Positions 1 to 8,906 of a DNA stretch of 64,000 nucleotides are shown piece by piece. Source of the DNA: Bacteroidales bacterium. GTDB taxonomy: Bacteria > Bacteroidota > Bacteroidia > Bacteroidales > Bacteroidaceae. Every line of letters begins with the position of its first letter. Position 1 is the stretch's first letter. The translations under genes were made by a program, and so were the position numbers. The stretch covers positions 1-64,000 of the forward strand of contig SUXS01000006.1 in NCBI GenBank assembly GCA_015060865.1, in the 5' to 3' direction. The notes beneath the pieces were generated by a model. It was not told the DNA's origin. It saw only the letters and a program-made list of their open reading frames with translations, and made no database searches.

Positions 1-824
1 AAATCATGAGATATGAAATTCCGACATTCTCTCTCGAACTGAGAAAGAATATCGGAAAGTTTATCACAGATATTGAGTCTAAAATAGCGGTCAATCGTCA
101 GATAAATGATAATTTAGAGGCGATGGCGAAGCAATTGTATGATTATTGGTTTGTTCAGTTTGACTTCCCGAATGAGGAGGGAAAACCTTACAAATCAAGC
201 GGCGGTAAGATGGTTTGGAATGAGATTTTAAAAAGAGAGATTCCCGAGGGATGGAGAGATGGTTGTTTCTCTGATATTGCAAATATTACAATGGGACAAT
301 CGCCTGACGGTAGCAGTTACAACGAAGATGGTGAGGGTGAAATATTCTATCAAGGTAGCACCGACTTCGGCATCCGTTTCCCATCCGTTAGAATGTACAC
401 CACAGCACCAACTCGTTTTGCTAAGCAGGGTGATATCCTAATGAGTGTGCGAGCTCCAGTTGGCGCTGTTAATATTGCAAATACGGATTGTTGTATTGGT
501 CGAGGTTTATCTGCAATCAATTCAAAGATAGGATCTATGACATATATTTACTTTGTAATTCATTACTTGAAAGTTAGATTTGACAGCTTAAACTCAGCAG
601 GTACTACTTTTGGTTCTATAACAAAAGATGATTTATATGGATTACCTATTGTTATTCCATCTACTGATGTAATCAAAATGTATGAGTCAATAAGCAAACC
701 TATTTTTGATAAACAGATGAACATTGGACAAGAAATAGAAAATCTCACTAAACAGCGAGACGATCTGTTGCCCTTATTAATGAATGGTCAAGTGTCAGTA
801 AATTATCATTTATCGCACGATTAA
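1..824 (+). CDS. hsdS: Type I restriction specificity subunit HsdS, 5'-truncated by window edge
   Basis: The frame is open from the first base, so the start and first target-recognition domain (TRD) lie outside the window. What is visible begins in the central conserved region (RKNIGKFITDIESKIAVNRQ, then INDNLEAMAKQLYDYWF), followed by a second TRD (about residues 75-225) and the tail NLTKQRDDLLPLLMNGQ typical of HsdS C-termini. HsdS selects the DNA target for the HsdM/HsdR complex. The gene converges on, and overlaps by 77 bases, another hsdS on the minus strand, and each carries one copy of an inverted repeat. It lies opposite to hsdM and hsdR. I infer that it is either a silent cassette or an alternative allele of an invertible locus. 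No promoter is visible inside the window. Confidence 0.9.
   Translation, partial: IMRYEIPTFSLELRKNIGKFITDIESKIAVNRQINDNLEAMAKQLYDYWFVQFDFPNEEGKPYKSSGGKMVWNEILKREIPEGWRDGCFSDIANITMGQSPDGSSYNEDGEGEIFYQGSTDFGIRFPSVRMYTTAPTRFAKQGDILMSVRAPVGAVNIANTDCCIGRGLSAINSKIGSMTYIYFVIHYLKVRFDSLNSAGTTFGSITKDDLYGLPIVIPSTDVIKMYESISKPIFDKQMNIGQEIENLTKQRDDLLPLLMNGQVSVNYHLSHD
93..116 (+). repeat. hsdS inversion site, left copy
   Basis: The 24 bases encode NRQINDNL in the plus-strand hsdS. The reverse complement of 799-822 matches in 22 of 24 positions (encoding NRAINDNL in the minus-strand hsdS), including a perfect 16-base core, GATAAATGATAATTTA. Both copies are read in the same codon phase, so strand exchange here keeps both hsdS frames open. 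This fits the sites used by tyrosine recombinases in Bacteroidales hsdS shufflons, but use as such is inferred. Confidence 0.75.
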
Positions 825-1350
825 GAGCTATCTTTTGGTCTATTGATGAAAAGATATCACCAATACGTTCCTGCTCAGCCAAAGGTAGTAGTGGTACAGG
901 AAAGTTATTCAACGCATCAATAGAGAGAGCATATCTTTGCCCGCTTCCTGATGCGTTATTTGCAAAATATGTTCTCGCATAATCGGTGTGCAGCAAGGCA
1001 TTAAGATATTTTCCACTTAATTTTTCAGAATTGGGCGTGATAAGTGCATTGTGATATCCCAGAATTACATTGTCGAAATCATCAGCTATGTATGTCGCAA
1101 TACCAATATCAAAGCGAGTCTCGCTATCTTTTGTTAGAGCGACTTGACCTCGTTTGAGTTTGAATCGTTCAATTTCATTAGGACGAGCTGTAGCCTCCAT
1201 GAATTTCTGCTCCAAATCCGATGTGATAGCCCAGTTATAGTACACATCAACGAAATTACACAGCTTTACAGGTATCTCGCCATCTTTTATTTTCTTATCA
1301 ACACCACTAATTTCCACTGTGGCTATTTCTCCTAATTTATATATAGTCAT
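748..1350 (-). CDS. hsdS: Half-length HsdS: first target-recognition domain plus central region only
   Basis: The 200-residue product starts with MTIYKLGEIATVEIS, has one TRD (about 1-150), then the central helix region PLAEQERIGDIFSSIDQKIALNRAINDNL, and stops 16 residues later. Normal HsdS is about 400-450 residues. It follows the Abi_C gene by 12 bases and is the last gene of the hsdR-hsdM operon, so it is in the expressed position. Inversion between 93-116 and 799-822 would append the second TRD and C-terminus now on the plus strand, giving a continuous frame of about 419 residues that ends at a TGA just beyond the left site. In the current orientation the product may be inactive, or may work as a dimer as some half-HsdS proteins do. 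Confidence 0.9.
   Translation of the reverse strand: MTIYKLGEIATVEISGVDKKIKDGEIPVKLCNFVDVYYNWAITSDLEQKFMEATARPNEIERFKLKRGQVALTKDSETRFDIGIATYIADDFDNVILGYHNALITPNSEKLSGKYLNALLHTDYARTYFANNASGSGQRYALSIDALNNFPVPLLPLAEQERIGDIFSSIDQKIALNRAINDNLLTLDHSLIRATDRLAV
799..822 (-). repeat. hsdS inversion site, right copy
   Basis: Inverted partner of 93-116 with a perfect 16-base core at 799-814. It lies inside the overlap of the two convergent hsdS frames. Codons on the minus strand start at 822 (NRAINDNL), in the same phase as the left copy. Confidence 0.75.
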
Positions 1351-1362
1351 TTTCTTCTACAA

Positions 1363-2136
1363 TTAAAAAGGTAAGTCATCAACGTCTATTGTAGGTTGAA
1401 CAATTGGCGGATATTTTGCTTTGTAGAAATTAAGCAAAAACAACCCAACTGTGGATACTGCATTTACAATGAAATAAGCGTACAATGAATCGGAAATAAT
1501 ATAATTAGAATCCATTTTCCCGTGAAAGATAGTTTTACCACTTCTTAAATCTTCAATAGCTTTGCATGCACCCACTAGGGAAGTTGAAATTGTTTTTATT
1601 TCATCAGGCATTCCTACTTCTGCAGTTAATTTAAATGCTTTAGTGATGCTTTTAATTAAACTATATAATGTATCCTTTTCACCCCATACAACATTAATCC
1701 TAGTATCTTTGAGTATTTCTTTTATGATGCTTTCTAATGCAGAGTTTGCCAATCCAACAGCCAAACTTGGATCTTCTTCTACATTTTTGAAGGCTTTCTC
1801 AAAAGTTTGACTTGCCGTTTCATAACTTGATTTCAATTCATTTTTGAAAACAGGAATACTTGGTATGTAGTCAGGAGTTTCCACTCCTAGGTCTATGGCT
1901 ATTTTTAGAAGCGTTTCTCCATCAATGTGATGCAGCGTTTTCTTTACATCAAGTTTCTTCCTCTCTTCGTCCTTGAAATAGAAGTAAAAATTCTCATTGT
2001 CACCGTAACAATCATAAACAATGTGCCACTTATCAAGATAATTGGCGACATCCTCATAACTTTTGTACAACTCAAATAAGCGGTCATTTATATTCTGAAC
2101 AATGCTCATTTGATATCGTGGTGAGATTCCATTCAT
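1363..2136 (-). CDS. Abortive-infection C-terminal (Abi_C-like) domain protein
   Basis: 257 residues. The C-terminal half carries the pattern LVGACKAIEDLRSGKTIFHGK, which resembles the Abi_C signature (LRNK.G.GHG) seen in phage-exclusion proteins, preceded by a helical region with SLAVGLANSALESIIKEIL. The N-terminal half is not recognised. The start codon overlaps the stop of the upstream gene (TAATG at 2134-2138), so translation is probably coupled. It sits between hsdM and hsdS in the type I operon, a position where accessory anti-phage genes are often carried. Role in abortive infection is inferred from the family, not shown here. Confidence 0.65.
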   Translation of the reverse strand: MNGISPRYQMSIVQNINDRLFELYKSYEDVANYLDKWHIVYDCYGDNENFYFYFKDEERKKLDVKKTLHHIDGETLLKIAIDLGVETPDYIPSIPVFKNELKSSYETASQTFEKAFKNVEEDPSLAVGLANSALESIIKEILKDTRINVVWGEKDTLYSLIKSITKAFKLTAEVGMPDEIKTISTSLVGACKAIEDLRSGKTIFHGKMDSNYIISDSLYAYFIVNAVSTVGLFLLNFYKAKYPPIVQPTIDVDDLPF

Positions 2137-2435
2137 TATAGCAATCTGTTTTGATTTTTAAGAAAAGTTTTCATTTGTTCCTCGCATAACTTGAGAATCA
2201 ATTCTCTTCTATTCTTTTCGGCCTCCTTCTGTTCTTTGCTAACATATGGCATTCTTTCAACTTCCTTTTTCTGTTTTGCAATGGCATACTCAATCCCTTC
2301 ATGCAAGGATTTCTCAGAAATCTTTTGGTAACCACCTAAAAATTGATCAACCATAAATGCAGATAGTTTTATACCTCCATCTGCATTTTTTGCCATCTCT
2401 AACAAATGTTCATTCAATTTATCGTAATCAATCAT
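2136..2435 (-). CDS. Small hypothetical protein of the restriction operon
   Basis: 99 residues, not recognised. The C-terminal half is strongly charged and predicted helical (KQKKEVERMPYVSKEQKEAEKNRR), which could form a coiled coil. There is no signal peptide or membrane segment. Its stop overlaps the start of the Abi_C gene by one base and it begins 15 bases after the previous gene, so it is part of the same operon. Because it is coupled to the Abi_C protein, it may be its partner; this is inference from position alone. Confidence 0.6.
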   Translation of the reverse strand: MIDYDKLNEHLLEMAKNADGGIKLSAFMVDQFLGGYQKISEKSLHEGIEYAIAKQKKEVERMPYVSKEQKEAEKNRRELILKLCEEQMKTFLKNQNRLL

Positions 2436-2450
2436 TCTTGCTTTCTCTTA

Positions 2451-2807
2451 TTACAAATCTTCATACAATTCTTTATCCTCCTCAAGAAGATATTCATATT
2501 TTGTACCCTTTAGGCTCTCTCTATTATACTCTTTACGGTACTCCATAATATAGAATCCCACCACTTCTGGGTATGTGTATAGATAGGTGCGGCATACTTT
2601 CTTGAAGAGCAACAGCATCTGTTCGTTCTCTACAAAATCAAACATCCATGTGAGCAGATGCTCAACTTCATCTTCTGTAGCCTTTCTGTTGCAAATATCA
2701 TGAACCAATGGTGTGTATTCAATCACAGCACGCTCCTGAATACCAGTCAAGGTCTTCGCTAACTTTGAAATTTTATCTTCTAATTCTCCGCTATCCCGCA
2801 TATCCAT
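2451..2807 (-). CDS. Small hypothetical protein of the restriction operon
   Basis: 118 residues, acidic, mostly helical by composition, not recognised. It contains VEHLLTWMFDFVENEQMLLLFKKVCR and ends in an acidic tail (EEDKELYEDL). No signal sequence or metal motif is seen. It starts 10 bases downstream of the YhcG-like nuclease gene and is read in the same direction, so it belongs to the hsdR-hsdM-hsdS transcription unit. Confidence 0.6.
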   Translation of the reverse strand: MDMRDSGELEDKISKLAKTLTGIQERAVIEYTPLVHDICNRKATEDEVEHLLTWMFDFVENEQMLLLFKKVCRTYLYTYPEVVGFYIMEYRKEYNRESLKGTKYEYLLEEDKELYEDL

Positions 2808-2817
2808 AAGAACTATA

Positions 2818-4002
2818 CTACAAAAGCTTTTTTAACTCCTCAATATCTGGCAAAGCATTTCTTAGTTTCTCTGGCATTTCCTCGGATGTAGTATAGGTTG
2901 CAACACCCATAGGTTTATTGTAGTCTTGAATGACAAACTCAACATAATCCTTATTGGCAGACTTACATAGCACAATACCGATAGATGGATTTTCATGTGG
3001 TTTCTTCACTTTCGCATCTAGAATTGACAGGTAACCCATCAGTTGACCAAGATAAGAAGTCTTAAACTCTCCTGTTTTCAGTTCAACAACGACCATTGCA
3101 TTTAATTCTCTATTGAAGAAGAGTAAATCAGGGAAATGCTCTACGCCATGTATCTCTAGGTGATATTGATTGCCAATAAAGGCGAAATCATTACCAAAAG
3201 TCATAATAAACTTCTTGATGTTTTCCACGATTTTCTGTTCAACCACCTTCTCGTCAACATCCGCAATGTCACGTTCCCCTATTTCTTCCACATTGATGAA
3301 GTCTAATAAGTATTCATCTTTGAACATCATCACTGCTTTGCGAGCCAAGGTTGCATCTGATATTGTCTTGGGGAAGTTACTCGGCATCTTATCACAATGC
3401 ATATAATCCCCAGTTTTGATAAGAGATGTCAATTTATCAACTTGCAAGTGTTCTTCTGCAGTTTTATGGATATAATAATAACGAGCCTTAATATCCTTTG
3501 TTCCTTCAATAATTCGTATATGATGAGTAAACGGTACTCTGAAAAAATCTTCTACGGGAAAATCATTAAGTTCTTGAATGTGCATAGCACCAACTTCTAT
3601 AACATTTTCACCTCCTCCCAATTCGACAATTGCAATTGTCGAATTAGTTTCTTCTTCAGAATCGACATTTACGATTGTCGAATTAGAATCTGCAGTAGTA
3701 TTAGCAGCATCAAGCATCGTCCAATTTTCGTAGAACTTACGCATGTTCTTCAAACTATTTGCGGAAAAGCCACGAAGTCCAGGAAGATCTTTACGTAACT
3801 TATCGCTAATGGTCTGCAAGGCGCTTGTTCCCCATACACCTTTACGGGTTTTGACAGATATAAATTTACCTATACCATAATATAATGCCAGTTGTACACG
3901 ATTCACACCCTTAGCAGCTTCATATTGGCTTTGTAATATGGCAGTCTTAATTGCTTCGGCGGCTTGATTATATTGGTTGGTCAGTGATTTGTTATTTTCC
4001 AT
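2818..4002 (-). CDS. YhcG/DUF1016-family PDDEXK nuclease
   Basis: 394 residues. The N-terminal part has the DUF1016 pattern (YYGIGKFISVKT, then GLRGFSANSLKNMRKFYENW). The C-terminal part is a PD-(D/E)XK nuclease fold with FPDLLFF near residue 290 and VVVELKTGEFKTSYLGQL near 308, which supply the D and E-x-K metal ligands. The family is found often in type I restriction operons, between hsdM and hsdS or beside hsdR, and its exact role is not settled. Between the domains (about residues 120-145) is a low-complexity insert with NSTI repeats, encoded partly by a perfect 26-base palindrome. The gene lies 12 bases downstream of hsdM. Confidence 0.85.
   Translation of the reverse strand: MENNKSLTNQYNQAAEAIKTAILQSQYEAAKGVNRVQLALYYGIGKFISVKTRKGVWGTSALQTISDKLRKDLPGLRGFSANSLKNMRKFYENWTMLDAANTTADSNSTIVNVDSEEETNSTIAIVELGGGENVIEVGAMHIQELNDFPVEDFFRVPFTHHIRIIEGTKDIKARYYYIHKTAEEHLQVDKLTSLIKTGDYMHCDKMPSNFPKTISDATLARKAVMMFKDEYLLDFINVEEIGERDIADVDEKVVEQKIVENIKKFIMTFGNDFAFIGNQYHLEIHGVEHFPDLLFFNRELNAMVVVELKTGEFKTSYLGQLMGYLSILDAKVKKPHENPSIGIVLCKSANKDYVEFVIQDYNKPMGVATYTTSEEMPEKLRNALPDIEELKKLL
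3620..3645. repeat. Perfect 26-base palindrome inside the YhcG-like gene
   Basis: The arms read AATTCGACAATTG and CAATTGTCGAATT with no spacer. A partial second copy of the right arm (ATTGTCGAATTAG) recurs at 3674-3686. The region encodes the NSTI-rich linker between the two domains. The mirror structure suggests a hypervariable segment produced by slippage or cruciform processing. Confidence 0.8.
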
Positions 4003-4014
4003 ATCAATACAAAA

Positions 4015-5667
4015 TTAGCGAGTTACGTTATTAAAACCTAAACTATCCAATTGCTTCATTATCTCAGTCTCCAAGCGATGGCTTTCCTCAAATTGTTGAG
4101 TGAGAGTCTGCTTGTAACCTGTCATTCTCTGGTTGAACTCTTCCTCTGTTATATCTACATAGTCAATCTTGATATCAAAGTATTGACCGGCAGAAAGAGA
4201 GTAGCCTTTCTCCTTTATCTCATCGTAGGTTACAGCAACAGAGAAATCATCAACAGATTCTTTATTCAAGAATGTAGTAACGATTCGTTCTATTTCATCA
4301 TTGCTGAGGCGCACTTTTTTAAGTCCGTTGGCATCTTTGTATTCCTCGCCTAATTTACTTGCATCAATCAGGATAACTTTGTCAGCAGATGCTGATTTAT
4401 CAAAGAAAAGAACACTTACATTTGTACCGGTATTGGCAAAAACGTTACTTGGCATAGACACACAACCGTACACAATCTTATCCTCTACAATCTTTTGTAG
4501 GATATTCTTTTCAATGCCACTCTTTGCTGTGATAAATCCTGTTGGAATGACGATAGCACCTTTACCTGTATTCTTTAACGAATTGATAACGTGCTGTATG
4601 AAACAAGTATAAATAGCCATTGATTCCTTTTTCTTTGCAGGAACATTAGGCACTCCTGCCCAGAAACGAGCCGGCATAGCTGCTATCTTCTCTCTTGTAT
4701 CCGAGAAATCCATTTTGAAAGGAGGATTACTTACCACAAAATCAAACTGGCGAAGTTGTTGGTTGTCGTCGCTCTTGTGATACGGCGCCACCAACGTGTC
4801 ACCTTGAATAGCGTGGTCTAATGATGATACTAGTCCATTGAGAAGCAGATTTAATTTCAGCATTTTGTTAGAACGCTGAGAAATATCCTGGGCAAAGATA
4901 GTACACTTGTCCTCTCCAATCTGATGGCTCAATGCCATGAGCAATGTTCCGGTACCAGCTGATGGATCGTAACACTCAATACTATGCAGGTCTGTATTAT
5001 CACCAACAAGTAAACGGGCCATAATGGTTGCAATAGCATGTGGAGTGTAATATTCGGCATACTTACCGCCACCTGCAGTATTGTAGTCCTTAATCAGATA
5101 TTCAAAGATATTTGAGAAGAAATCGTAATTCTCCACAAAAGCCTCTTCAAATGAGAAGTTTGCTAGTTTATCAACCAACGCACGTGCAAACGGTGCACGC
5201 TGAGCACTATCAGTAACAAACTGTGTCAGTGGCTCAAACAAAGGGATCTTGGTGTTTGCCGTAGTCTGTGTTGAGAATATATCAGCATTTTGTTCTGCAA
5301 TATCCGTCATTGTAGAGTCGAATATCGTATCAAAATCACCCTTACCTTGCTGATTCCAAAGATTGGAAATCAGATGATATGGTTCTAGCATAGGTACATC
5401 AGGGGAAATAGCACTTTGCAACAACATACGTTCGTTATCCGATAGCTCTGCATATGCCGTTTCCCACTTCACTGCATCACGAACTTTCTTCGCAATATCA
5501 CTCTTGGCGTTCTTTATTTCATAACCAAACTTATCATTGAGGAACTTGTATAAGAACACCTGAGTAATAATCTTATACTCGTTACCGTCGTTACCCATTC
5601 CATAAGCTTGACAAGTGCTTTTGAGAGCATCAATGAGCTGTAAAGTCTTTTCTTTTATATTTGACAT
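4015..5667 (-). CDS. hsdM: Type I restriction-modification methyltransferase subunit HsdM
   Basis: 550 residues. The N-terminal helical HsdM_N region is followed by the adenine-N6 methyltransferase domain with the SAM-binding motif YDPSAGTGTLLMAL (about residue 230) and the catalytic motif SNPPF (about residue 314). The C-terminal region is helical (EEFNQRMTGYKQTLTQQFEE) and probably contacts HsdS. The enzyme methylates adenine at the site chosen by HsdS, and with HsdR forms the restriction complex. It starts 5 bases downstream of hsdR, so the two are tightly coupled. The order hsdR-hsdM-accessory-hsdS is common in Bacteroidales. Confidence 0.95.
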   Translation of the reverse strand: MSNIKEKTLQLIDALKSTCQAYGMGNDGNEYKIITQVFLYKFLNDKFGYEIKNAKSDIAKKVRDAVKWETAYAELSDNERMLLQSAISPDVPMLEPYHLISNLWNQQGKGDFDTIFDSTMTDIAEQNADIFSTQTTANTKIPLFEPLTQFVTDSAQRAPFARALVDKLANFSFEEAFVENYDFFSNIFEYLIKDYNTAGGGKYAEYYTPHAIATIMARLLVGDNTDLHSIECYDPSAGTGTLLMALSHQIGEDKCTIFAQDISQRSNKMLKLNLLLNGLVSSLDHAIQGDTLVAPYHKSDDNQQLRQFDFVVSNPPFKMDFSDTREKIAAMPARFWAGVPNVPAKKKESMAIYTCFIQHVINSLKNTGKGAIVIPTGFITAKSGIEKNILQKIVEDKIVYGCVSMPSNVFANTGTNVSVLFFDKSASADKVILIDASKLGEEYKDANGLKKVRLSNDEIERIVTTFLNKESVDDFSVAVTYDEIKEKGYSLSAGQYFDIKIDYVDITEEEFNQRMTGYKQTLTQQFEESHRLETEIMKQLDSLGFNNVTR

Positions 5668-5672
5668 ATTCT

Positions 5673-8600
5673 TTATGATATTGCGTATGTTGCGTTATAC
5701 TGGTTAATATATTGTTGTGATATCCTCGACTGTATGAACTTGTAATCTTCCATATCAGGCTTTATTTGTGGGAACTGATACAAACATCCGGCAATAAGAC
5801 TCATTACTGTTCGACTAAAATAAGCATCTCGTTTTAGGATGTCATTTCTATCGTATACTTTTGAATCGATATCATCCTTTATGATATTAAGGATTACCAT
5901 GATTTCATCATCAAGGAATGAGAACATAGGTTGCTTGCCCTGCTCTTTTCTCTCTTGGTTCACTTCACGAATACGTTTATGAATACGTGCAAATTTTGCA
6001 TCGCCTTTATACTTTTTCACCAAAGCATTATTGCGTTTTTGCAAATCATGCAAACGTTGAATAATCTCATCGAGAACTTTGGTTTCTTCATTAAACTTGG
6101 CAATGGTGTCTACCACAAAGCCATGTTCTTTGAAGCGTTCCATAAATGCCTCACGAAGAGAAATGAACTCTGGATCATCTTGGTCGAAGTTCTGAGTAAA
6201 CGATGTAATCGTTCGTTGCCATTTTTCTTTCAGCTCAACACCACCTGCTATAAGCTTCATTTCCTCAGAGCCTATCTTTGAGAAGTTGAACTCAATATCC
6301 ATCATAGCTTCGTTGATGAGAGTTTTAGTCTCTTCTCCCAAACCAAAGGCTTCTTTTTGGTTGATAATGTCAATACGGTGTTGTACCTCAGAAAGAAGTT
6401 CCGGAAGTTTGGAGATTTCCAATTTGGCAAACTTTTCTTTCATGTCATCATCACCAAATGTACGGACAATATTTGCCATATTCTTAGCAGCTGTCAGTGC
6501 ATGCTTCAAGTCAAGCAGTACAGCTTTATCCTCTTCTGTTGATATTTCTGACGAGAACTCTTCTGCGTTATTATATGAGTAATCAAACAGAGTCTGGCGA
6601 ATCTGCTTCATCTGTTCGAGAATCACCTCTTTATCCTCAATTACCTGAGTAAAAGTGTCTGTAGAATTACCTTCGCCTGTTTCATCAACATCGTTAAAAC
6701 GGTTCAGTTCTTGTAGATATGCTTCGTTTGTTTCTTGGAAATTTCGCTTAATATCGGCAAAGTCTATCAAGAAGCCATATCGCATATCCTTGTAAGGGCG
6801 ATTTACACGTGTGATAGCCTGAAGCAGATTATGGTCTTTTAACTTACGACCAAAATACAAGCGCTTCAAACGAGGCGCATCAAACCCGGTAAGCAACATA
6901 TTGAATACAATCAGAATATCAATTGTCATATTCTTCTTGAAATCCTTTACTATTTGCTTACGAGTTTCCTTATCGTCCGTATCATGCAATATGATACCAG
7001 CCTTTAATGGGCGGTATTTGCTTTTATAATCAATGACAGGTTCTGCTGCCAATAAGGTTCCATCTGGCAATTTGAACATTTGAGGTTTCGGTTGATGTTT
7101 CTCCCACTCTTCTTGGAATATCTCATACAACCTACGGGCCTGTTCGCTGGTCTCGCAAATAACCATTCCACCCAATGTTTCATCGCCTTGGATTTTTCGG
7201 AATTCTCTAAGGTCAGAACTGATATATTGCGCCAATTCATTGACATAGTTAGGGTGTTCAATGATTTCGGACTTTCGGATGTCTTTTTTCTGCACCAATG
7301 TATCTAACTTGTCGTAAACATCCGACAATTTTTCCTTGTATGAGGTCTCAATATCCTCTCTGATAATCTTCAAGGTATAACCGTCTGCAATGGACTTGTC
7401 ATAATAATATGTATGAAGATAATCTCCAAATACTTTGCATGAAGCACGTTCTTCTTTCAGCAATGGAGTACCCGTAAGAGCTATTTTAATAGCAGCAGTA
7501 TCGGCTTCAAACAAGTTTGCAAGGAAACAACCGCCAGGCTTGTAACCACGGTGTGCCTCGTCCATAATAAACACTCGTTGCAAATTGGTGGCATAATCAT
7601 TTATACGCACCTTTTCTTTGTCCTCAGCAAAACGTTGTATGTTTACCACCGTAATTTCTGCTTGTCCGCTGTTTCCTTGTTGTGCCTGATTATTTCGGAA
7701 CTGCTCCATCAATTCTGCTCTGGAATTTGCAGTAGAGACAACAAGTCCGCGAGCTTCAAACTCTTGTGTTGCCTGCTCCAAAAGGTCAAGACGATCGACA
7801 ATGAAATAGAATTTTGCTACTTTATTCTGCTTTGCAAAATAGTCATTGAGCATATATGTCAAGTGGTAAGACAATGCAGTTTTTCCACTACCTTGTGTAT
7901 GCCATACTACACCTGATGTTACACCTTCGGACAATTTCTGACGAATTGCCAACGATGCGAACAATTGCTGGTAACGCATGATGTGTTTCTGGTCGGTAGA
8001 TTCTATTTTGCCATCCACCTCTCGTTCCATCTTCACATATGCAACACCATATTTCAAAATGTATAAGAAGCGCTCAGGTGAACACATTGAGGTCAATATT
8101 CTATTCGTTGGAGTATTGAAATCAAGGTTTGTCTGATATTCTGGACTTGTGTGAATAACCTGACAGTTATAATCACTCAATATTTTCTTTTCCTCTGCAG
8201 GGTTAATATCCTTATATACATAATCCCGATGGAATGGAGCAATCTTTTGTTGGCTGATATTATCCTCTCTGAAACAATTGAATGGAGCGGACGAACGTGC
8301 GCCAGTACAATAGAATGCACCCTGAATAGGAACAATACCACCTAATGCATCATACTCCATATTGTTGGAGAATATCATCAGCTGCGTAATGTTGATAAAT
8401 CTGCGGAACTTCTTATTTGGGAAGCGCTCACGATTCATTCGTGAACTTTCCGCAACCATACCGCCATGATTATTTGGTTTCTTTACCTCCACAAAACAAA
8501 GAGGTAGACCATTCACGAATAAAGTTATATCAGGGCGAAATTCATCTTGCCCATTCTTGCAAGTGAATTCAGCAGTGAAGTGGAAAACATTATTTTTGAT

Positions 8601-8903
8601 GTTTTTAAAGTCAATCAACTTTACAGGAGAAACTGATTTAAGACGATTGTAGAAGCCACGCCCCAAATCATCATCATTCAGTTCTTTTTTTATATCCTTG
8701 AACACTTGTAGATATTCACCCTCGTGACCAGGATTCAATTTCTTGAACTGCTCTTCAAAAACTTGCAAAAGAATATTTGTGTCACCATCATAGATAGTGC
8801 CATTCATATCCTCATTGAGTTTCCCGAAGTATGAATACCCAATTCTAGTCAGATGAACCATTGCTGGCATCTGCACTCGTGTTGCTTCACTGAATGCTTT
8901 CAT
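5673..8903 (-). CDS. hsdR: Type I restriction endonuclease HsdR, motor and nuclease subunit
   Basis: 1,076 residues, a usual family length. The N-terminal nuclease has FRPDITLFVNG followed by CFVEVKKPNN (D and E-x-K of PD-(D/E)XK). The SF2 motor has Walker A WHTQGSGKTALSY (about 338), DEAH box FIMDEAHRGYK (about 448), TGTPLL, and motif VI QAITRVNRPYKDMRYGFLIDF. A helical C-terminal domain follows. The protein cuts unmodified DNA after translocation, in complex with HsdM and HsdS. Its ATG is 3 bases past the stop of the NACHT-TOPRIM gene, so the two are probably co-translated. No damage is seen in the frame. Confidence 0.95.
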   Translation of the reverse strand: MKAFSEATRVQMPAMVHLTRIGYSYFGKLNEDMNGTIYDGDTNILLQVFEEQFKKLNPGHEGEYLQVFKDIKKELNDDDLGRGFYNRLKSVSPVKLIDFKNIKNNVFHFTAEFTCKNGQDEFRPDITLFVNGLPLCFVEVKKPNNHGGMVAESSRMNRERFPNKKFRRFINITQLMIFSNNMEYDALGGIVPIQGAFYCTGARSSAPFNCFREDNISQQKIAPFHRDYVYKDINPAEEKKILSDYNCQVIHTSPEYQTNLDFNTPTNRILTSMCSPERFLYILKYGVAYVKMEREVDGKIESTDQKHIMRYQQLFASLAIRQKLSEGVTSGVVWHTQGSGKTALSYHLTYMLNDYFAKQNKVAKFYFIVDRLDLLEQATQEFEARGLVVSTANSRAELMEQFRNNQAQQGNSGQAEITVVNIQRFAEDKEKVRINDYATNLQRVFIMDEAHRGYKPGGCFLANLFEADTAAIKIALTGTPLLKEERASCKVFGDYLHTYYYDKSIADGYTLKIIREDIETSYKEKLSDVYDKLDTLVQKKDIRKSEIIEHPNYVNELAQYISSDLREFRKIQGDETLGGMVICETSEQARRLYEIFQEEWEKHQPKPQMFKLPDGTLLAAEPVIDYKSKYRPLKAGIILHDTDDKETRKQIVKDFKKNMTIDILIVFNMLLTGFDAPRLKRLYFGRKLKDHNLLQAITRVNRPYKDMRYGFLIDFADIKRNFQETNEAYLQELNRFNDVDETGEGNSTDTFTQVIEDKEVILEQMKQIRQTLFDYSYNNAEEFSSEISTEEDKAVLLDLKHALTAAKNMANIVRTFGDDDMKEKFAKLEISKLPELLSEVQHRIDIINQKEAFGLGEETKTLINEAMMDIEFNFSKIGSEEMKLIAGGVELKEKWQRTITSFTQNFDQDDPEFISLREAFMERFKEHGFVVDTIAKFNEETKVLDEIIQRLHDLQKRNNALVKKYKGDAKFARIHKRIREVNQERKEQGKQPMFSFLDDEIMVILNIIKDDIDSKVYDRNDILKRDAYFSRTVMSLIAGCLYQFPQIKPDMEDYKFIQSRISQQYINQYNATYAIS

Positions 8904-8906
8904 AGG

